Assembly: GCA_024760905.1 (NCBI GenBank)
Contig: CM045750.1
Span: 16,331,919 to 16,395,918, forward strand
DNA: 64,000 bases
From: Plotosus lineatus
Taxonomy: Eukaryota > Chordata > Actinopteri > Siluriformes > Plotosidae
Direction: 5' to 3'
This document shows, in pieces, positions 10,750 to 21,307 of the stretch (positions are counted from its first letter, which is position 1; every line of letters begins with the position of its first letter). The notes below the pieces were generated by a model, which ran no database searches, was not told the DNA's origin, and saw nothing but the letters and a program-made list of their open reading frames with translations. Position numbers and translations under genes: made by a program.

Positions 10750-11115
10750 CCATTCATTTTCTGAACCCCTTAATCCTAATTAAGGTGGCAGGGAGGCTGG
10801 CACCCTTCTCAGCCGACTCTGTGTGAGGGCAGTGTACATCCTGGATATCTCGCCATGCCATCACTGGGCCGACACTCACACAACCATTACTAGGGCTGAC
10901 TTGGAACAGCCAATTAATCTACCGTACTGTACACAGTACTGTGTGTGTGTTGGGGGGGGGGTTGGTTTGTTGACGACCCGAGTACCCAGAGGAAACCCAC
11001 ACAAGGACGGGGAGAACATGCAAACTCCACACAGAAACACCCGAGCTGAGAATCGAACCCAGAACCTTCTTGCTGTGAGGCAGACGTGCCAACCACTACA
11101 CCACCGTGCCGGCCC
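10750..11115 (-). mobile_element. SINE-B, full length
   Basis: Tail CCTAATTAAGGTGGCAGGGA, middle GGAAACCCACACAAGGACGG, AACATGCAAACTCCACACAG, B-box complement AATCGAACCCAGAACC and head GCCAACCACTACACCACCGT. A GT/G-rich expansion interrupts it near 10940-10963. It forms an inverted pair with the next SINE-B only about 30 bp away. Confidence 0.9.
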
Positions 11116-11145
11116 TATTCTTCTTCTTATTATTATTATTATTCA

Positions 11146-11397
11146 TAGTGGTGTAGCGATTAACACATTTGAGTCCTGGGCATGGTAAGAATACTTCTGC
11201 GTGGCGTTTGCATGTTCTCTCTATGCTTGCATGGGTGTTTTCTCTGGGTACTCTAGTGTTCTCCTGTAGTCCAAAAAATTGCACAGTAGGCTAATTAGCT
11301 GTTCCAAATCAGCACTAGGTATGAGTAAGAGTGTGAGTGCAAATGTTTGTATCTGAGTTGGCCCTACAATGGTCTAGCTTGCTGTTCAGAGTGTACA
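11146..11397 (+). mobile_element. SINE-B, opposite orientation, 3' truncated
   Basis: GTGGTGTAGCGATTAACACA (head), GCGTTTGCATGTTCTCTC, GGGTACTCTAGTGTTCTCC, GGCTAATTAGCTGTTCCAAA, CCCTACAATGGTCTAGC. The GC-rich 3' part is missing. Confidence 0.8.
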
Positions 11398-11427
11398 ATA
11401 CCTTTCTATTCAGTGTTTCCCTGCGAC

Positions 11428-11490
11428 ACTGTCTGTCTTCCTTTCGGCTTTTTCCCTTTTACTCAGGAGTCGCTATTACGATTAAATAGT
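11428..11490 (-). mobile_element. SINE-A2 tail fragment
   Basis: CTTCCTTTCGGCTTTTTCCC and CAGGAGTCGC match the RTE-derived 3' end of A2 in reverse. Only the last 50-60 bp remain. Confidence 0.65.
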
Positions 11491-12078
11491 TTGATAAGTG
11501 ATTGTGAGTGTGTGACTAAAGACAGACAGGCTTCAAATAAGGGTCCTGAAGGGACAGCTGTAGTCCTGTAACTGGACTTGAGTTTAAGCTTGAAGTAAGG
11601 CTGGTCTTAAAGGAAAACCCAGGGCCTTATTCCTCATCAGTTCAGTCGAAATTTTTCATCAGCCATGTTTTGAGTTACAATGCTATAAATGATAACCACA
11701 AAATAGCTATCCACTCCAACACTAGGGGGCAAAATCAACGGCTTGCTTTCACCAGTGAAACGTTTATTATGTTATTATAAGTGTCTGAAAAGATGGATAG
11801 GAACCCTCCAGGGACACACCTGTGTTTGTTTACTTTAATAACTGTAAATAAACTAAATAAGAATGTTTTATAGTTTTGTTTATTTTTTTTATTCCCAGTT
11901 TGACACTGTGAGAAGTCATACAGAATGAATGAAGACTTTTATTTTCAAATTGCTCTCCTCTAATTGTTTTTTTGTCCCGAGTAAAAAACTGAAATGAGAC
12001 CGATGAGATAATGGCAGATAATTGATAACCCAGGTACAAATATCCGGATCCTTTCCTTTAATTTTTTCTGAAGTTCTC
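11491..12078. other. No feature seen
   Basis: AT-rich, unique-looking. No plausible exon. Confidence 0.5.
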
Positions 12079-12207
12079 TCTCACTCACTCATTTGATGGA
12101 ACGCTTAATTCCACTTGGGACGTGAGGAGGCTGGACCCATTCTGTTCAACACTGGGTGAAGAAGGGGTACATCTGCAACCTCACACACACCTATGAGCCA
12201 TTTCGAA
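12079..12207 (-). mobile_element. SINE-B tail fragment
   Basis: AACGCTTAATTCCACTTGGG, GGAGGCTGGACCCATTCTGT and AACACTGGGTGAAGAAGGGG are the 3' region. It stops at TTTCGAAC next to the following SINE-A. Confidence 0.7.
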
Positions 12208-12211
12208 CATT

Positions 12212-12450
12212 CATTCATTCATTTTCTGAACTGCTTAATCTTAATTATGGTTGCAAGGAGGCTGGCAACCATCTCAGCCAACTCTGTACACCCTGGACAG
12301 CTCGCTAGACGATCGCACGGCAGAAACTCGCTGACAGCTATGCAGCCGACTCTTGAGGAAAGTCAGCAATGGTTTCTTTTACATGACTCTCACCATAGAC
12401 AGTGAGAGATATGGCCAGCCTTTGATGACCCAGTTAACCGCGCTGTAGGC
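12212..12450 (-). mobile_element. SINE-A, 5' truncated
   Basis: (ATTC)n, TTTTCTGAACTGCTTAATC, GACAGCTATGCAGCCGACTC, AAGTCAGCAATGGTTTCTTT and AACCCAGTTAACCGCGCTG. The tRNA-like head is absent. Confidence 0.8.
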
Positions 12451-12529
12451 AATTTGGAACATCTGTCACATAATGTGAAAGTGAGGAACTGTCAGAAAAA
12501 GATTTTTAACACATTAAGCTGACAGGAGA

Positions 12530-12916
12530 ACAGCAACGTTGCAGAGTGATTAGCATATCCACCTTCCAGCGAGAACCTCCTGGGTTTGAGTCCTGGCTCA
12601 ACGCGAGTGTTTCTGGCTGGAGTTTGCATGTTATTGCCATGCTTGTGTTGGTTTCCTCTGGGTGCTCCGGTTTCTTCCTACAGCCCAGAGGCATACCTAG
12701 TAGACTATTTTGACGTTTTACATTGCCCCTAGATGTGATGTACCCTGCCATCATCCAGTGCAGGCAAAGATAGGCTTCAGCCTCCATGCAACCCGAGTAG
12801 GATTAAGTATTTCTGCAAATGAGTGAATGAGTGACTGAGGAGTGAGTGAGTGAAGAGGGAGTGTGGAGTGAGTGACTGAGGAATAAGTGAGTAAGTGATG
12901 AGAGAGTGAGTGAGTA
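12530..12916 (+). mobile_element. SINE-B with (GAGT)n tail expansion
   Basis: B box GGGTTTGAGTCC, GGAGTTTGCATGTTATTGCC, TGGGTGCTCCGGTTTCTTCC, CATTGCCCCTAGATGTG, TAGGCTTCAGCCTCC. The 3' end runs into GAGTGAGT-type repeats at about 12816-12916. Confidence 0.85.
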
Positions 12917-13065
12917 TATTGATTCCACTTTTTGTGTCCTTCAGGAACCCAGTCCTAATATGCACCTCTAATCTTTCTGGCTTTTTTTTTTTTTTCCCTT
13001 AAAGGGACGCCCTGCTCATATGTGCATTTCTATCCTTATGAACATATTATATGTTCAAGGAGACA

Positions 13066-13390
13066 GTGGGAGAAAACCAGAGCACTCAGATGAAACCCAC
13101 ACAAGCAAGGGCAGCGGACACAGATCACACACAGAAATGCCCTTGCTGATGCCAGGACGTGATCCCTTTAGGGGTCACAGGAAGGCTGGTGGCTATCTCA
13201 GCCAACTCTGGAAAAAGATGGGGTACACCCTGAACAGCTTGCCAGATCACTGCAGAGTCAACGCACATACAACTACCCACACTAACACTCACACATGGGG
13301 GTAATTTAAAACAGTCATTTCGCCTAATGTACACGTCTTTCGACTTTCGGAGGAAACCGGAGTACCAGGGGGAAACCCACGCAAGCATAG
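13066..13390 (-). mobile_element. SINE-B pieces, two partial copies head to tail
   Basis: 13066-13160 carries the middle and head side (GTGGGAGAAAACCAGAGCAC, CACACAGAAATGCCC). 13174-13390 restarts with tail sequence (GGGGTCACAGGAAGGCTGG) and proceeds to GAGGAAACCGGAGTACC. Both are reverse oriented, suggesting one inserted into or next to the other. Confidence 0.75.
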
Positions 13391-13429
13391 ATTTTTTTCC
13401 ACATTCTGCAGCATTTTTTTCCACAGAAT

Positions 13430-13742
13430 TAGTTAATTCATTCATGTTCTGAACCACTTAATCCCAAATAGGACGATCTCAGCCGACTCTGGGTGAAGGC
13501 TGAGTACATCTTGTACAGCTCACCAGGCCATCGCAGGGCAGAAACACGCTGATGGAAGCCCAATGGCCTACTCTTTGTGAATTCCCGCACTGGTTCTTTT
13601 GCATGCCTCTCACCACAGGCAGTGAGGGACATGGCTGGCCTTTCATAGCCCAGTTAGCTGCACTGGGGACAACTCTGTGATAGTGTGGGTCGATTCCCTA
13701 ACCTTCGGATCAGTAAGCCAGTACCGTTTCACTGGGCCACCC
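13430..13742 (-). mobile_element. SINE-A
   Basis: TTCTGAACCACTTAATCCC, AGGCCATCGCAGGGCAGAAA, CCCAGTTAGCTGCACTGGGG, GGTCGATTCCCTAACCTTCG (B-box complement) and CACTGGGCCACCC at the head. Confidence 0.8.
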
Positions 13743-13754
13743 ATCACATAATCT

Positions 13755-14050
13755 GAATATATAAATTCTACTCTGTGTGTCTTCCTTTCTGCTTTTTCCC
13801 TTTTACTCGGGAGTCGCCACAGCGAATCATCTGATTCGCACGTTTGATTTGGCGGAGGTTTTTACGTCGGATGCCCTTCCTGTCACAACCCTTTTTAGCA
13901 AGGGACAGAAACACGCTGACGACTTTGCAGCTACTCTTTACGAAAGTCAGCAATGGTTCTTTTACATGCCTCTCACCATAGACAGTGAGAGACATGACCT
14001 GCCTTTGATAACCCAGTTAGCTGCACTGGGGGGAATATATAAATTCTACT
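13755..14050 (-). mobile_element. SINE-A2, 5' truncated, perfect 18-bp target duplication
   Basis: In reverse: RTE-derived tail (CTTCCTTTCTGCTTTTTCCC, GGGAGTCGCCACAGCGAATC, ATCTGATTCGCACG, GGATGCCCTTCCTGTCACAA), then SINE-A core (AAACACGCTGACGACTTTGC, AAAGTCAGCAATGGTTC, CCCAGTTAGCTGCACTGGGG). The tRNA head is missing. GAATATATAAATTCTACT occurs at 13755-13772 and 14033-14050, 18 of 18, proving insertion of 13773-14032 as one unit despite its composite appearance. Confidence 0.9.
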
Positions 14051-14455
14051 AATTATTAAAATCAAATAGTACTAATAGCAGCATAATTGATATAAATTTC
14101 TCTGATGATCTTCAGTAAACAGTCCACCAGCTTTATCATTCAGGTGTGCGGTGTTGTAATTTAGCGAGGAACATTACAAGAGACCAGATGAATGCAGGGG
14201 ATTCGTGGATTCTTTCTGAGAAATCACATAAAGTTATAAAACTATTCCCTGTAGTCTTAATGCCCACAGTTTGAGTTCTCAGCTCGACTGAATATATTGA
14301 ATAGACACTGAACATTTGAGCAGCTTAATTCTATCACTGTCAATCACATCAAGCTCATCTAAGTAGAAAGAAATATTTTAAATTGAATGAATAAATGTAA
14401 TTAAAATAAACTTAAAGTAAAAAATAAGGAAATTAAATCTCATTTATTTATTTAT
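14051..14455. other. No feature seen
   Basis: AT-rich DNA without repeat or exon signatures. Confidence 0.5.
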
Positions 14456-14797
14456 TCATTCAGTCAGTCATTCATTTTATAAACTGCTTAATAATAATTA
14501 GGGTCACTGGCTGGCACCCAGCACAGCCGATTCTGGGTAAAAGCAGGGTACACCGTGAACAGCCCAACACCAAGCCAACACACATACACATTCACACTCA
14601 CTCTCACACCAAGGGGCAATTTGGAACCGCCATTCAGCCTACTGGGCATGTTTTTGGACTGTGGGAAGAAACCGGAGTACAGTCTCTGGAGCATGGGGAG
14701 AACATGCAAAATCCATACAGAAACACCCAGTTCCAGGAATTGAACCCGGAACCTTCCTGCCGTGAGAAGGACATGCTAACCACTGGGCCACCTTAAG
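14456..14797 (-). mobile_element. SINE-B, full length
   Basis: (ATTC)n start, AATAATTAGGGTCACTGGCT, CACTCACTCTCACACCAAGG, GACTGTGGGAAGAAACCGGA, AACATGCAAAATCCATACAG, TGAACCCGGAACCTTCCTG, CATGCTAACCACTGGGCCACC. Confidence 0.85.
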
Positions 14798-14889
14798 TTA
14801 AGTCTAAAATTAAAAAAAAAAAAAAAAATCTTGCACCTAACTTAAAAATAAACCTTTTTTTCACTTTTAATAAATGTATACATCATTCA

Positions 14890-14985
14890 CCCACTCCTTT
14901 GCCAAGCCACTCAATCCTATTAGGGTCACGTTGAGGCTGGAGTCTGTTTCAGCCAACACTGAGCGAAGGCCCACTTGAATATTGG
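14890..14985 (-). mobile_element. SINE-B tail fragment
   Basis: CTTTGCCAAGCCACTCAATCC, GGGTCACGTTGAGGCTGGAG and TTTCAGCCAACACTGAGCGA, ending abruptly. Confidence 0.7.
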
Positions 14986-15492
14986 ACACGGACAAAAATC
15001 GATAAGTACTGTACGTCTAATGACACAGTCCTAAAGTCCACACAAAAAACAGCAATGATTGGTTATGACAATCATGATGAGAATGTGTAGCGTCTACACT
15101 GAAGTAAACTTGAACATCTTTGATTTCTCCGCTGCGTTTCTGTGGAAAGTCCAAAAACATGTAATTTCCATGTGACAACATGACACCACTGCCATCATTG
15201 TATGACCACCATGAACAATGTGTGGATTTCAACAAACAGTGTATTGTTGGCAGTGACCATGTGATGCTTGCAGTAATTACAACTTTTATTTCATGATATA
15301 AGTGGCTGTTAATCTTCACCTCAGCAACTGTTGCAGAATTACGTCATTGAAGAGAAGAGGACAAGGACCAGGAAAAATTGGTTAATGTGAGAAAACGTTC
15401 TATTTTCTGCATCTACACCGCGGGGTGTTCCTCCTTGAGGTATCGTGGGTAACAGCGTGAAAAGTGTGTCAGTGAGAGAGGGGGTATAATAG
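14986..15492. other. No feature identified
   Basis: Non-repetitive by eye. An open frame on the minus strand (about 15017-15319) has no motif I recognise and no splice context, so I do not call it a gene. Confidence 0.45.
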
Positions 15493-16442
15493 TCTTCTTC
15501 TTCTTCTTTTCCTTTCGGCTTTTCCCTTCAGGGGTCGCCACAGCGAATCATCTGCCTCCATCTCACCCTATCCTTTGCATCTTCTTCTCTTACACCAACG
15601 ACCTTCATGTCCTCCTTTACCACATCCATGAATCGTCTCTTTGGTCTTCCTCTAGGCCTTTTGCCTGGTAGTTCCAGCCTCAGCATCCTATTACCAATAT
15701 ACTCACTATCCCTCCTCTGTACATGTCCAAACCATCTCAATCTAGCCTCTCTGACTTTGTCTCCAAAACGTCTTACATGTGCTGTCCCTCTGACGTACTC
15801 ATTCCTAATCCTATCCATCCTCGTTACTCCCAAAGAGAACCTCAACATTTTCATCTCTGCTACCTCCAACTCTGCCTCCTGTCTTTTCCCCAGGGCCACT
15901 GTTTCTAACCCATACAGCATCGTTGGCCTCAACACTGTTTTGTACACTTTTCCTTTCATTTTTGCCGATACCCTCCTATCACACATCACAATCGGACACT
16001 TTTCTCCAACCATTCCAACCTGCCTGCACACGCTTCTTGACCTCTTTTCCACACTCTCCATTGCTCTGGATTGTTGAGCCTAAGTACTTAAAATCCTCCA
16101 CCTTTCTTATCTCTGCTCCCTGTAATCTCACCGTTCCTCTTTGGTCCTTGGCATTCATGCACATGTACTCTGTCTTACTGAGGCTAATCTTCATTCCCCT
16201 CCTTTCCAGGGCATACCTCCACCTCTCTAGATTTTCCTGCACTTGTTCTCTGCTCTCACTACAGATTACAATGTCATCTGCAAACATCATAGTCCATGGG
16301 GAATCTTGTCTAACCTCGTCTGTCAGCCTGTCCATCACCATAGCGAACAAGAAGGGGCTGAGAGCTGACCCTTGATGCAGTCCCACCTCCACCTTGAACT
16401 CTTCTGTCACACCGACAGCACACCTCACCACTGTCTTACATC
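15493..16442 (-). mobile_element. RTE-2, 5'-truncated RTE LINE
   Basis: Reverse-oriented 3' portion of the RTE family: tail (TTC)n at 15493-15507, then CTTTTCCTTTCGGCTTTTCCC, ending inside the reverse transcriptase at 16442. Translated on the minus strand it covers the stretch from the CKTVVRC segment through FADD to the MIRCGDP stop. A one-base insertion near 15988 (CCGATTGTG against CCGGTGTG in RTE-1) breaks the frame. It is otherwise very close to RTE-1. Confidence 0.9.
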
Positions 16443-16484
16443 CACACACCCTTAATGCCCACTGGCCTCAGAGGTGAACACTCC

Positions 16485-16640
16485 ACAGTTCTTTAGGCAG
16501 ATGTTTCCCTACCGCTGGAGAACCTGAAGGAAACCTAGGCAAGCATGGAGGGAACATGCAAACCTCACACAGAAATGGCCTCGCAGAGACCAGGAATCAA
16601 ACCCGGGACCTTCAGTACCACACTACTGTACCACCCTGAT
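16485..16640 (-). mobile_element. SINE-B head-side fragment
   Basis: GAACATGCAAACCTCACACAG, AATCAAACCCGGGACCTTCAG (B-box complement), CACTACTGTACCACCCTG. Confidence 0.7.
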
Positions 16641-17447
16641 TGAATTTTTGGTTATTTAGATGGAGTCTTTAGTACATTTGTATTCTAATGATTTATCATT
16701 TTTCGGCAAAGAAAGAGAGTCTTCAGGGCAGAGAACTTTTTTGTCTGTGTCATGATGTTCTCCAATTATTTTGTATTATTTTATCATCATTTATTTCATA
16801 TTTAGCCTCAATTTCAAAACCTTAACCCTCCGTCAAAACAAATTCATATGCACTTACATTCAAGATGGCCCTCAGGTTTCTTTCAACTGTTTTATTAAAA
16901 GTAAATAAATTTCACAACGAGCAAGCTGCTTTTAAAGTCTTCCTTCACCTAAAAACCTTTCCACATACAGGATACATCTAATAATAGCCAACAAGACGGT
17001 GACATTTAGCTACTCTTTCTTATCTAAACTTATAGACTTCAAACTGTCATAAGGCTTTAGAGGCCTGATCCACTTACATTAGTGCCGGTCCCACAACATC
17101 ACTTTGAAACAGGTGCTGATTTGACTTTCCAGAGTGACAGGATGTCAACTGGAGTGCATTAATAACTGCTTTAACCCTTTCCCAAACCCACAGCTCCAGT
17201 TCTAATAGAGATGATTTAGCGTTGTTAGCTTGGGGGGGGGGGGGGGGGTAATACTGGTTAAGGAAAAGAACAGCAAATAGCCTGTCTCAATATCAAGTTC
17301 GTCAAGTTCATACTTCCATATTTTGTACTATGGACTTATCAAGTTCAGCTTGGGTGCACAAACTCTGAAGACAGTGTGCTTAATATCATATACTTACAAT
17401 AAAATGGTGCATGATATAAAACAAGCTTCCCTCTTTTCATTTTAAAG
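16641..17447. other. No gene seen; one G-run
   Basis: Unique-looking intronic DNA with a G-run at about 17233-17248. No exon with consensus splice sites noticed. Confidence 0.5.
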
Positions 17448-17449
17448 TA

Positions 17450-18224
17450 CAGTGGTAGCTCACTTTACGAAAGTCTCACCAAACAAAAAAAATGCAGGTT
17501 ATGAAACGCATTTTCCTTCAATTGTTTTGTCTCTGGACACGAAACAAGTTCACGTTATGAAAGCGCCATCTTAAAAATTCAAACATGTCATTCAAACATT
17601 AAAACGCGCCATTCAAACAATCCACAGCTGCTCTCCCATCAATGACGTTTAAAAATTCCGCCCCGCTGGCCTCCTATTGGCTAGGAGGGATGACGCAGTT
17701 ACCTCCCATTGCCTATCTCTCAACATCCTGCCCCACTGGCCTCCCATTCGCTAGGAGGGATGACGCATCTCACTCCCATTGGCTATTATGGAGCTGCAGC
17801 ATGTAAAGCACAGAGTTACTGTTGTTTCATGCTTTTTTTCATGACTCAAGCTTTTAACCTTCCATAAACATTTGTAAGATTATAACTCTTCAAAGAAAAT
17901 ATGGTCAACACACACGCGCGCACACACACACATGCGCACGCACACACGCACGTGCACACGCGATTTCCGGTGCGAGTGAGAAGAAACGGGCTAGAGTGAT
18001 ATCGCAAAGGAATATGGCCAAACCCATCTACCATCGGTACGATATTAAAGCAGAAGGTTTTAAAAGGTATGCTTTTTTTAATTTTTAAAGGGTTTACCAG
18101 GTAGTATTGGGAGCCTTGGAACGAATCATGCATTTTACATGTAAAATGCGGTTCAATTTACGAAAAATGCAGGTTATGAAAAAAGCGCTGGAACAGATTA
18201 ATTTCGTAAAGTGAGGTACCACTG
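17450..18224. mobile_element. TIR-2 DNA transposon, copy 1
   Basis: Starts CAGTGGTAGCTCACTTTACG after TA (17448-17449) and ends TTTCGTAAAGTGAGGTACC plus ACTG before TA (18225-18226). Subterminal blocks ATGCAGGTTATGAAAA recur inverted. The interior carries GC-rich units of the type GGCCTCCCATTGGCTAGGAG repeated two to three times, and ATGGCCAAACCC followed by ACCATCGGTACGATA shared with the other copies. No intact transposase. Terminal style resembles Tigger/pogo relatives. Confidence 0.85.
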
Positions 18225-18489
18225 TATTTATCACTCATGATTTTACCTGGTGTCCCCTGCCTTTACCCAGTGTTGGTTCCAGCATCCCTGTGATCCAGGT
18301 ATTATTAAATGGTTCAGCAAATGAGTGACTACGTGGAAGGTAAATTGATGTTTTATAAAAAAGTATAAAACAACTTGGGAATACTTTTAAAAGATTAACC
18401 CTATTCCTGATTGCACTGTGTGACATCATACTTAAGGTGGATTGTTTTCTCACCACACTTTGCCTTGTCATGTTTTATTTCTTCTTGTG
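18225..18489. other. Spacer with a possible SINE tail remnant
   Basis: About 18270-18330 (TTGGTTCCAGCATCCCTGTG, AAATGGTTCAGCAAATGAG) resembles a SINE-B 3' end on the plus strand. The rest shows nothing. Confidence 0.4.
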
Positions 18490-19223
18490 TAAGATGTCCT
18501 GATATTCACGGAAACATGGCGACACAGCGGAATATCCGACAATGCTATCAAGCTACCTGGTTGCCACACTCTCCGGGCTAACAGAATTTGAATAGCAGTA
18601 AGACAAAAGACATTATACATTTATGTCAATGAGGCTTTGGAGACACTGCTCAGCTAACCTTGAGTTTCTTATGGTTCAGTGTAGACGTTTCTATCTGCCA
18701 AGGGGGTGGTATACGTCTACAATAATAACAGCTGTATATATACACCTTCAGATGCTAATGCTAAGCTTGCTATGATTGAACCTCATGCAGCCATAAACAA
18801 CAAGCTGTACAACAGAGGATGCATTCATTGTAGAGGTGACTTTCACCATGCCAACCTCAAGTCACGTCTTCCTAAATTCAAACAACATGTTTCTTATGAC
18901 ACTAGAGGGGGACAAATCCTTGGACCATGTTTATACTAACATCGCTGGAGCCGACATGGCAGACTGGGAGAGTCTGATCATCTTTCTTTGTTTATCATCC
19001 CTAAGTACACACTACTCATCAACCGTATGATGCCATCTGTGAAGATCATCAAGGTATGGCCGGTGGGGGTAGACTCTGTACTCCAGGACAGGTTTAATGA
19101 CACAGATTGACGCATGTTTGCCTCTCAGCCCACTTGTGGCTCTAATGCAGACATTGACTCTTACACTCACTTAGTATTGGAATATATCAATAGCACAATT
19201 GGTAGTGTTAAAACAGATAAACA

Positions 19224-19305
19224 GATCATCACATACTAATCAGAAGCCATGGATCATCACATACTAATCAGAAGCCATGGATCATCACATACTAATCAGA
19301 AGCCA
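19224..19305. repeat. 28-bp tandem repeat, about 3 copies
   Basis: ATCATCACATACTAATCAGA starts at 19225, 19253 and 19281, giving a period of 28 bp with near identity. It lies inside the LINE coding remnant. Confidence 0.95.
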
Positions 19306-19622
19306 ACAGAGAAGTGCGACTTCTGCTGAAGGCACGCACCAAAGCCTTCAGATCAGGTGATGCACAGGCATGCAATATAGTCAGATCAGTCCTGAAGAGG
19401 GGTATGAAAAAGGCTAAGCATAGCAACAAACTGAAGGTGGAGGAACTTTGTCAATTCTGATCCCTGACGCATGTGGGAGGGCATTCAAGCCATCACTGAC
19501 TACAAGCCCAGCAACTCCTCACCAACTGCCTTGAACGTGTCCTCCGTCAATGAGCTAAATGACTCATGCTCGTTTCTACAAGAACAAGACTGTAAGCACC
19601 AAGCCGTTGCATGACCACCAGA

Positions 19623-19626
<4 letters not shown>

Positions 19627-19673
<47 letters not shown>
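19627..19673. repeat. (CA)n microsatellite
   Basis: Uninterrupted CA dinucleotides inside the LINE remnant. Confidence 0.95.
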
Positions 19674-19675
<2 letters not shown>

Positions 19676-20987
19676 CGCCTCCATAGACGTCCATAATCTA
19701 CTGGCTGTTGGCCTTCACAGATATCTTCAACTTATCTCCCACCCAAGCAGCGGTACCATGGTGCTTCCAGACCTCTTTTATAGTTCCAGTGCCAAAACAC
19801 ATCTCTGAAGTGCCTGAATGGATACCACTCTATTGAACTAACAGCCATTACCTACCTACCATGCATGAATGCTGTTTTTTGACTTCAGCTTCATCATTCA
19901 ACACAATAATTCCCTCCAAATTAACCACAAAACTTGAGGATCTTGGAATCAATACCTCCCTCTGCAACTGGATCATGGACTTTCTAACCGACAGACCCCA
20001 GTATGCTAGGTCAGGCCACAACTGTTCCTCTACCATAACACTCAACACAGGCATACCTCAGGGCTGTTTGCTGAGCCCATTCCTCTACCCTCTCTTCACT
20101 CATTACTGAAGGCCTACATATGGATCAAAATCTATCAAAGTTTGCAGATGAAACCATGGTGATCAGCCTAATCAGTGACAATGAGGAGTGTGACTAGAGG
20201 ACAGAGGTAAAGCACCTAGCTGCATGGTGTGCTGGCAACAACCTGTTCCTAAACACCAATAAAACCAAGGAGTTCATTGTGAACTTCAGGAAGGAAACGG
20301 GGGACACTCATGACCCTATCCATATCAACAGCATGGCTGTTGAATGTGTCTCTTGCTTCAAATCCCTGGGGACTCGTATCTTCGAGAACCTGTCCTGGTC
20401 AACCAACACCTCCAGCCTGATCAAGAATGCCTTTCAGCACCTGTTTTCTTGAGGACACCGAAAAAGAACCACCTGTCTGCTGACATCCTAGGTAACAGCT
20501 ACTGCTGCACTATGGAAAGCATCCTGACCAACAGCATGACAGTCTAGTATGGGAATTGCTCTGTCGTGGACCGCAAGGCCCTGCAGCAGGTGGTGAAAAC
20601 CACCCAACGCATCACAGGAACTCAACATCCTGCTCCACAAGAAGAGATGTCTTCGTCGGGTGGCAGCATTTTTAGGGACTCCTCTCATCGGCACACAGGC
20701 CCTTTCAGCTCCTTCCCTACAGAAAGCACTTCAGGAGCCTTTGGACAAAAACCAGCAGGTTTAGAAGCACCTTCTCCTCTGCAGCTGTCTCTCTACTGAT
20801 GTCAGTCCCCTGCTGAACCTTTCCTTCCCATCCACACTACACCCGAGGAGCATGAATCATATTCATACCATTCATGTCATTTATGCACATGGTTCCATTG
20901 TTATAGACTGTTCACAGTGTTTTTATTCCACTACTGTATATACATTCACAGAAAACTGTGTATCTGTATATGTATATAGCATATCTA

Positions 20988-21106
20988 TACATTTGTCCAT
21001 ATTATATCTGTATATTTGCTCTTCTGTATAGTGAAACAGAACATTTGTATGTTGCTCTGTTTCACTATACAGAAGAGCAAATATAGATATAATATGGACA
21101 AATGTA
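20988..21106. repeat. Long near-perfect inverted repeat (hairpin)
   Basis: Left arm 20988-21039 and right arm 21057-21106 are reverse complements over about 50 bp apart from a 2-bp length difference (ATCTGTATATTT against ATCTATATTT). The loop is 17 nt. It lies in the LINE 3' UTR, just before the (AT)n and TIR-3 insertion. Confidence 0.95.
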
Positions 21107-21226
21107 CATAACTGCTAACTGCTCACATAACTTATTTGTATGTAATCTGTACATGATCATTCTTACATTTTGCACTGCTTTTATCTCTACATAAGTGCTT
21201 CTAACTGTACATACCGCACATTTCTG

Positions 21227-21227
<1 letters not shown>

Positions 21228-21302
<75 letters not shown>
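21228..21302. repeat. (AT)n then (CA)n microsatellite
   Basis: AT dinucleotides to about 21290, then ACACACACACAC immediately before a TIR-3 terminus. Confidence 0.95.

Positions 21303-21307
<5 letters not shown>

Larger units (their letters stand above)
18495..20800 (+). pseudogene. L2-type endonuclease-reverse transcriptase remnant
   Basis: Endonuclease C-terminal piece near 18700 (GVVYVYNNNSC-like). Reverse transcriptase blocks: [19 protein letters not shown] (from about 19896), [31 protein letters not shown] (about 20050). The catalytic tetrad reads FADE (20141-20152) rather than FADD. Multiple stops and frame changes, a 28-bp triplication (19224-19305) and a (CA)n tract (19627-19673) destroy the frame. 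Clearly non-functional. Confidence 0.8.

Noticed and set aside
15017..15319. 100-codon minus-strand open frame
   Set aside because: No family motif and no splice context; length is within chance for this composition.
15607..16375. Plus-strand open frames opposite RTE-2 (and 6481-7248 minus opposite RTE-1)
   Set aside because: Antisense shadows of the LINE coding region; the true reading is the other strand.
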